6,690 bases of DNA from Clostridia bacterium (GTDB lineage Bacteria > Bacillota > Clostridia > Christensenellales > UBA1242), in contig CAAFWB010000021.1 in NCBI GenBank assembly GCA_900766395.1, positions 1 to 6,690 on the forward strand, written 5' to 3'. Every line of letters starts with the position of its first letter. Position 1 is the first letter of the stretch. Shown in pieces: positions 5,283-6,690 of this stretch. A program made the translations under genes and the position numbers. A model generated the notes under the pieces. That model saw only the letters and a program-made list of their open reading frames with translations. It was not told the origin of the DNA and made no database searches.

Positions 5283-5356
5283 TGGAGCGGGTGAAGGGAA
5301 TCGGACCCTCGCAACCAGCTTGGAAGGCTGGTGTTCTACCACTGAACTACACCCGC
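5283..5356 (-). tRNA. tRNA-Gly (anticodon TCC)
   Basis: 74 nt with encoded CCA. Acceptor GCGGGTG/CACCCGC is fully paired, discriminator T. Anticodon stem CCAGC/GCTGG with loop CTTCCAA gives anticodon TCC. The T-loop reads TCCGATT rather than the near-universal TTCGATT, so position 55, normally modified to pseudouridine, is C. It is the first gene of the array, about 12 nt from the predicted transcription start. Confidence 0.94.
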
Positions 5357-5374
5357 ATTATTGCGAACATTGAA

Positions 5375-5403
5375 ATATTAGCACAACACAACTTTTGTGT
5401 CAA
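5375..5403 (-). promoter_or_regulatory. Strong sigma-70 promoter of the tRNA operon
   Basis: On the minus strand, consensus TTGACA (5403-5398), 17 bp, then TAATAT (5380-5375) with an extended -10 TGC. Predicted start is about 5368, 12 nt before tRNA-Gly. A perfect inverted repeat ACACAA-CTT-TTGTGT (5386-5400) covers part of the -35 and spacer and could be an operator, though it may be chance. This is the best promoter match in the window, as expected for stable RNA. Confidence 0.88.
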
Positions 5404-5460
5404 GAATTATTTAAAACATTTTGAAAAAGTTTATTCTGTTATTTGATTATATATAATTGT

Positions 5461-5489
5461 TTGAAAAATTAAAAAAATTGTTGTAAAAT
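5461..5489 (+). promoter_or_regulatory. Promoter of the two-component operon
   Basis: TTGAAA (5461-5466), 17 bp, TAAAAT (5484-5489). Predicted start is around 5496, leaving a leader of about 10 nt that still contains the GAGG ribosome site. This excludes the in-frame ATG at 5494 as the translation start if the promoter is correct. The AT-rich surroundings make chance matches more likely, so confidence is moderate. Confidence 0.6.
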
Positions 5490-5505
5490 GTAAATGAGGT
5501 TTGAT

Positions 5506-6171
5506 ATGGCAAAAATTCTTATTGTTGATGATGAAAAAAATATTGTAAATGTCATCAAAGAATATTGTGAATATAATGGATTTGAAACTGATGTTGCATA
5601 CGATGGGCTTGAGGCATATGAAAAAGCAAAAGTCAATTTCTATGATTGCATAATCATGGATATCATGATGCCAAAAATGAGTGGATATGAGGCGGTTGAA
5701 GAAATCAAAAAAATCAAAGATGTTCCAATCATTTTGTGCAGTGCAAAAGTTGAAGAATATGACAAGCTCAAAGGCTTTGAACTTGGTGTTGATGATTATA
5801 TCGTCAAACCATTTTCACCAAAAGAAGTTATCGCGAGAATAAAAGCGTTGTTAAAACGTTCGCAAACAACAAACCTTCATGACATTTTAATTTTTGATAA
5901 TCTCAAAATTGATTTGTCGGCTCACACGGTGTTTGTTGATGAAGAACAAATTGAATTAACCAATAAAGAATATGATTTATTGCTTTTGCTTGTTCAAAAC
6001 CGAACAAAATATGTTTCGCGTGAGCAAATGCTTGAAGCGATTTGGGGAGATGATTATCGCAAAGACCCTCGAACAATCGACACCCACATAAAAATGCTTC
6101 GCAAAGATTTGAAGTCTTGTGGCGACAAAATCAAGACGGTCAGAGGAGAAGGTTATAAATTTGAAGCGTAA
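5506..6171 (+). CDS. OmpR/PhoB-family response regulator
   Basis: This 221-residue DNA-binding regulator should be phosphorylated by the kinase encoded next to it. The N-terminal receiver domain (about 1-120) has acidic residues Asp8 and Asp9, phosphoacceptor Asp52 in IIMDIMMPKMSG, Ser79 at the usual Thr/Ser switch site (ILCSAK) and Lys101 in IVKPFSP. The C-terminal winged helix (about 125-221) shows LTNKEYDLLLLLVQN, the recognition-helix region RTIDTHIKMLRKDL and wing motif IKTVRGEGYKFE. The start ATG 5506 is preferred over ATG 5494 because GAGG (5496-5499) sits six bases upstream and the protein then begins MAKILIVDDE, as in relatives. Its targets and signal are unknown; many relatives control envelope, phosphate or antibiotic stress genes. 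It overlaps the kinase start by 11 nt. Confidence 0.96.
   Translation: MAKILIVDDEKNIVNVIKEYCEYNGFETDVAYDGLEAYEKAKVNFYDCIIMDIMMPKMSGYEAVEEIKKIKDVPIILCSAKVEEYDKLKGFELGVDDYIVKPFSPKEVIARIKALLKRSQTTNLHDILIFDNLKIDLSAHTVFVDEEQIELTNKEYDLLLLLVQNRTKYVSREQMLEAIWGDDYRKDPRTIDTHIKMLRKDLKSCGDKIKTVRGEGYKFEA
6142..6152 (+). promoter_or_regulatory. Ribosome-binding site for the sensor kinase inside the regulator gene
   Basis: The purine run AGAGGAGAAGG lies in the last codons of the response regulator, 8 nt before TTG 6161. No ATG or GTG exists in this frame near the membrane helix, so this site decides the choice of a TTG start and implies translational coupling. Confidence 0.75.
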
Positions 6172-6690
6172 AATTATTGATGTACATGGAATAAAATTTA
6201 AATTGTTTTTGCGATTTTTGTCACTCCTCGCAATAATTCTTTTGTTGGTTTGGCTTTTGCAGTTTTTTGTTTATGACAAAATTTATCGCAACATAACTTC
6301 AAAAGATTTGGCACAGATTGATGAGCAGGTTGTGTCGCTCTATGAAAACGGCGATTTGACGACCCTAAAAAATTATTCAAACAAAAACAATTGTTCGATT
6401 GTTGTTTATACAAAACTTGGCGATAGCATTGATATCAGATTTTCGACATTAAGAAACAGCACTGAAGAAGCATTTAATCAAAAACTCAAAGATATGGCGC
6501 AGAATCTTCGCAGAGAGAGTGCAGTGAGATATTATCTTGATGAAGATGACACAGAAACTTTTAATTGCGGACGAGTCACAAAGATTGATGGAAACAATGT
6601 TTATTTCTATACTTGTGGAGTTGTTTCTGTTGTCGATCAAACTCCAAGGGTCATGACTTTTGTCTTGCTCATTGTTAGTCTTGTGAGCAT
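6161..6690 (+). CDS. Sensor histidine kinase, N-terminal part (partial)
   Basis: This is the membrane sensor partner of the adjacent response regulator, cut by the window edge after 176 codons. From TTG 6161 it reads MKRKIIDVHGIKFKLFLRFL. A membrane helix follows at about residues 15-37 (rich in L, I, F, W), then an extracytoplasmic domain at about 38-163, and the beginning of a second membrane helix at about 164-176 (MTFVLLIVSLVS). This is the classic two-helix sensor layout. The ectodomain contains Cys78, Cys136 and Cys152, which could form a disulfide, and shows no recognisable ligand-binding motif. The HAMP, dimerisation (His) and ATPase domains would lie past the window end, so kinase identity rests on the layout, the overlap with the regulator and the gene order, not on catalytic motifs. 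An upstream start other than TTG is not available in this frame near the ribosome site. Confidence 0.85.
   Translation, partial: MKRKIIDVHGIKFKLFLRFLSLLAIILLLVWLLQFFVYDKIYRNITSKDLAQIDEQVVSLYENGDLTTLKNYSNKNNCSIVVYTKLGDSIDIRFSTLRNSTEEAFNQKLKDMAQNLRRESAVRYYLDEDDTETFNCGRVTKIDGNNVYFYTCGVVSVVDQTPRVMTFVLLIVSLVS

Overview
This is an AT-rich bacterial window with short intergenic gaps, Shine-Dalgarno (SD) motifs near AGGAG, extended -10 promoters and tRNA genes that encode their own CCA ends. It also has an archaeal/eukaryotic-type ProRS and an RlmD-family rRNA methyltransferase. Together these point to a low-GC Bacillota, most likely an uncultured Clostridia-like lineage. That placement is inference from style, not from a marker gene search.

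Layout. Positions 1-2752 (minus) hold a compact operon in transcription order: an rRNA m5U methyltransferase (rlmD-like), an ABC exporter ATPase, and an ABC-2 permease that runs off the window start. The ATPase and permease overlap by four bases (ATGA). Positions 2753-2852 are a divergent control region whose two promoters stand almost back to back. The minus-strand promoter is predicted to start transcription at the rlmD ATG itself, giving a leaderless mRNA. Positions 2853-4286 (plus) hold proS, closed by a terminator at 4291-4324 that works in both directions. Positions 4325-4480 are AT-rich and hold no gene, only a short direct repeat. Positions 4485-5403 (minus) are a six-gene tRNA operon: Gly(TCC), Lys(CTT), Arg(TCT), His(GTG), Gln(CTG), Gln(TTG). 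It is driven by a near-perfect sigma-70 promoter and ended by two successive terminators. Positions 5461-6690 (plus) hold a two-component pair: an OmpR/PhoB-type response regulator and the N-terminal part of a membrane sensor kinase that starts at TTG and overlaps the regulator by 11 nt.

How the genes work together. proS, the tRNA array and the rRNA methyltransferase are translation housekeeping. The ABC pair is a likely drug, lipid or peptide exporter. The two-component pair is a separate transcription unit of unknown signal.

Most unusual part. The tRNA operon spacers are not plain linker. After tRNA-Gln(TTG) lies a palindromic block of about 110 bp that contains inverted, collinear pieces of that tRNA plus a direct copy of its 3' end. 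After tRNA-Arg lie two stem-loop units, each bounded by copies of that tRNA's own 3' end (CGCACCA) and its complement. Between Lys and Arg lies an orphan T-arm-like hairpin. The recurring theme is a tRNA followed by sequence complementary to its own 3' end. This is seen directly; its meaning (mobile-element scars, palindromic repeats targeting tRNA ends, or a processing or regulatory device) is open.
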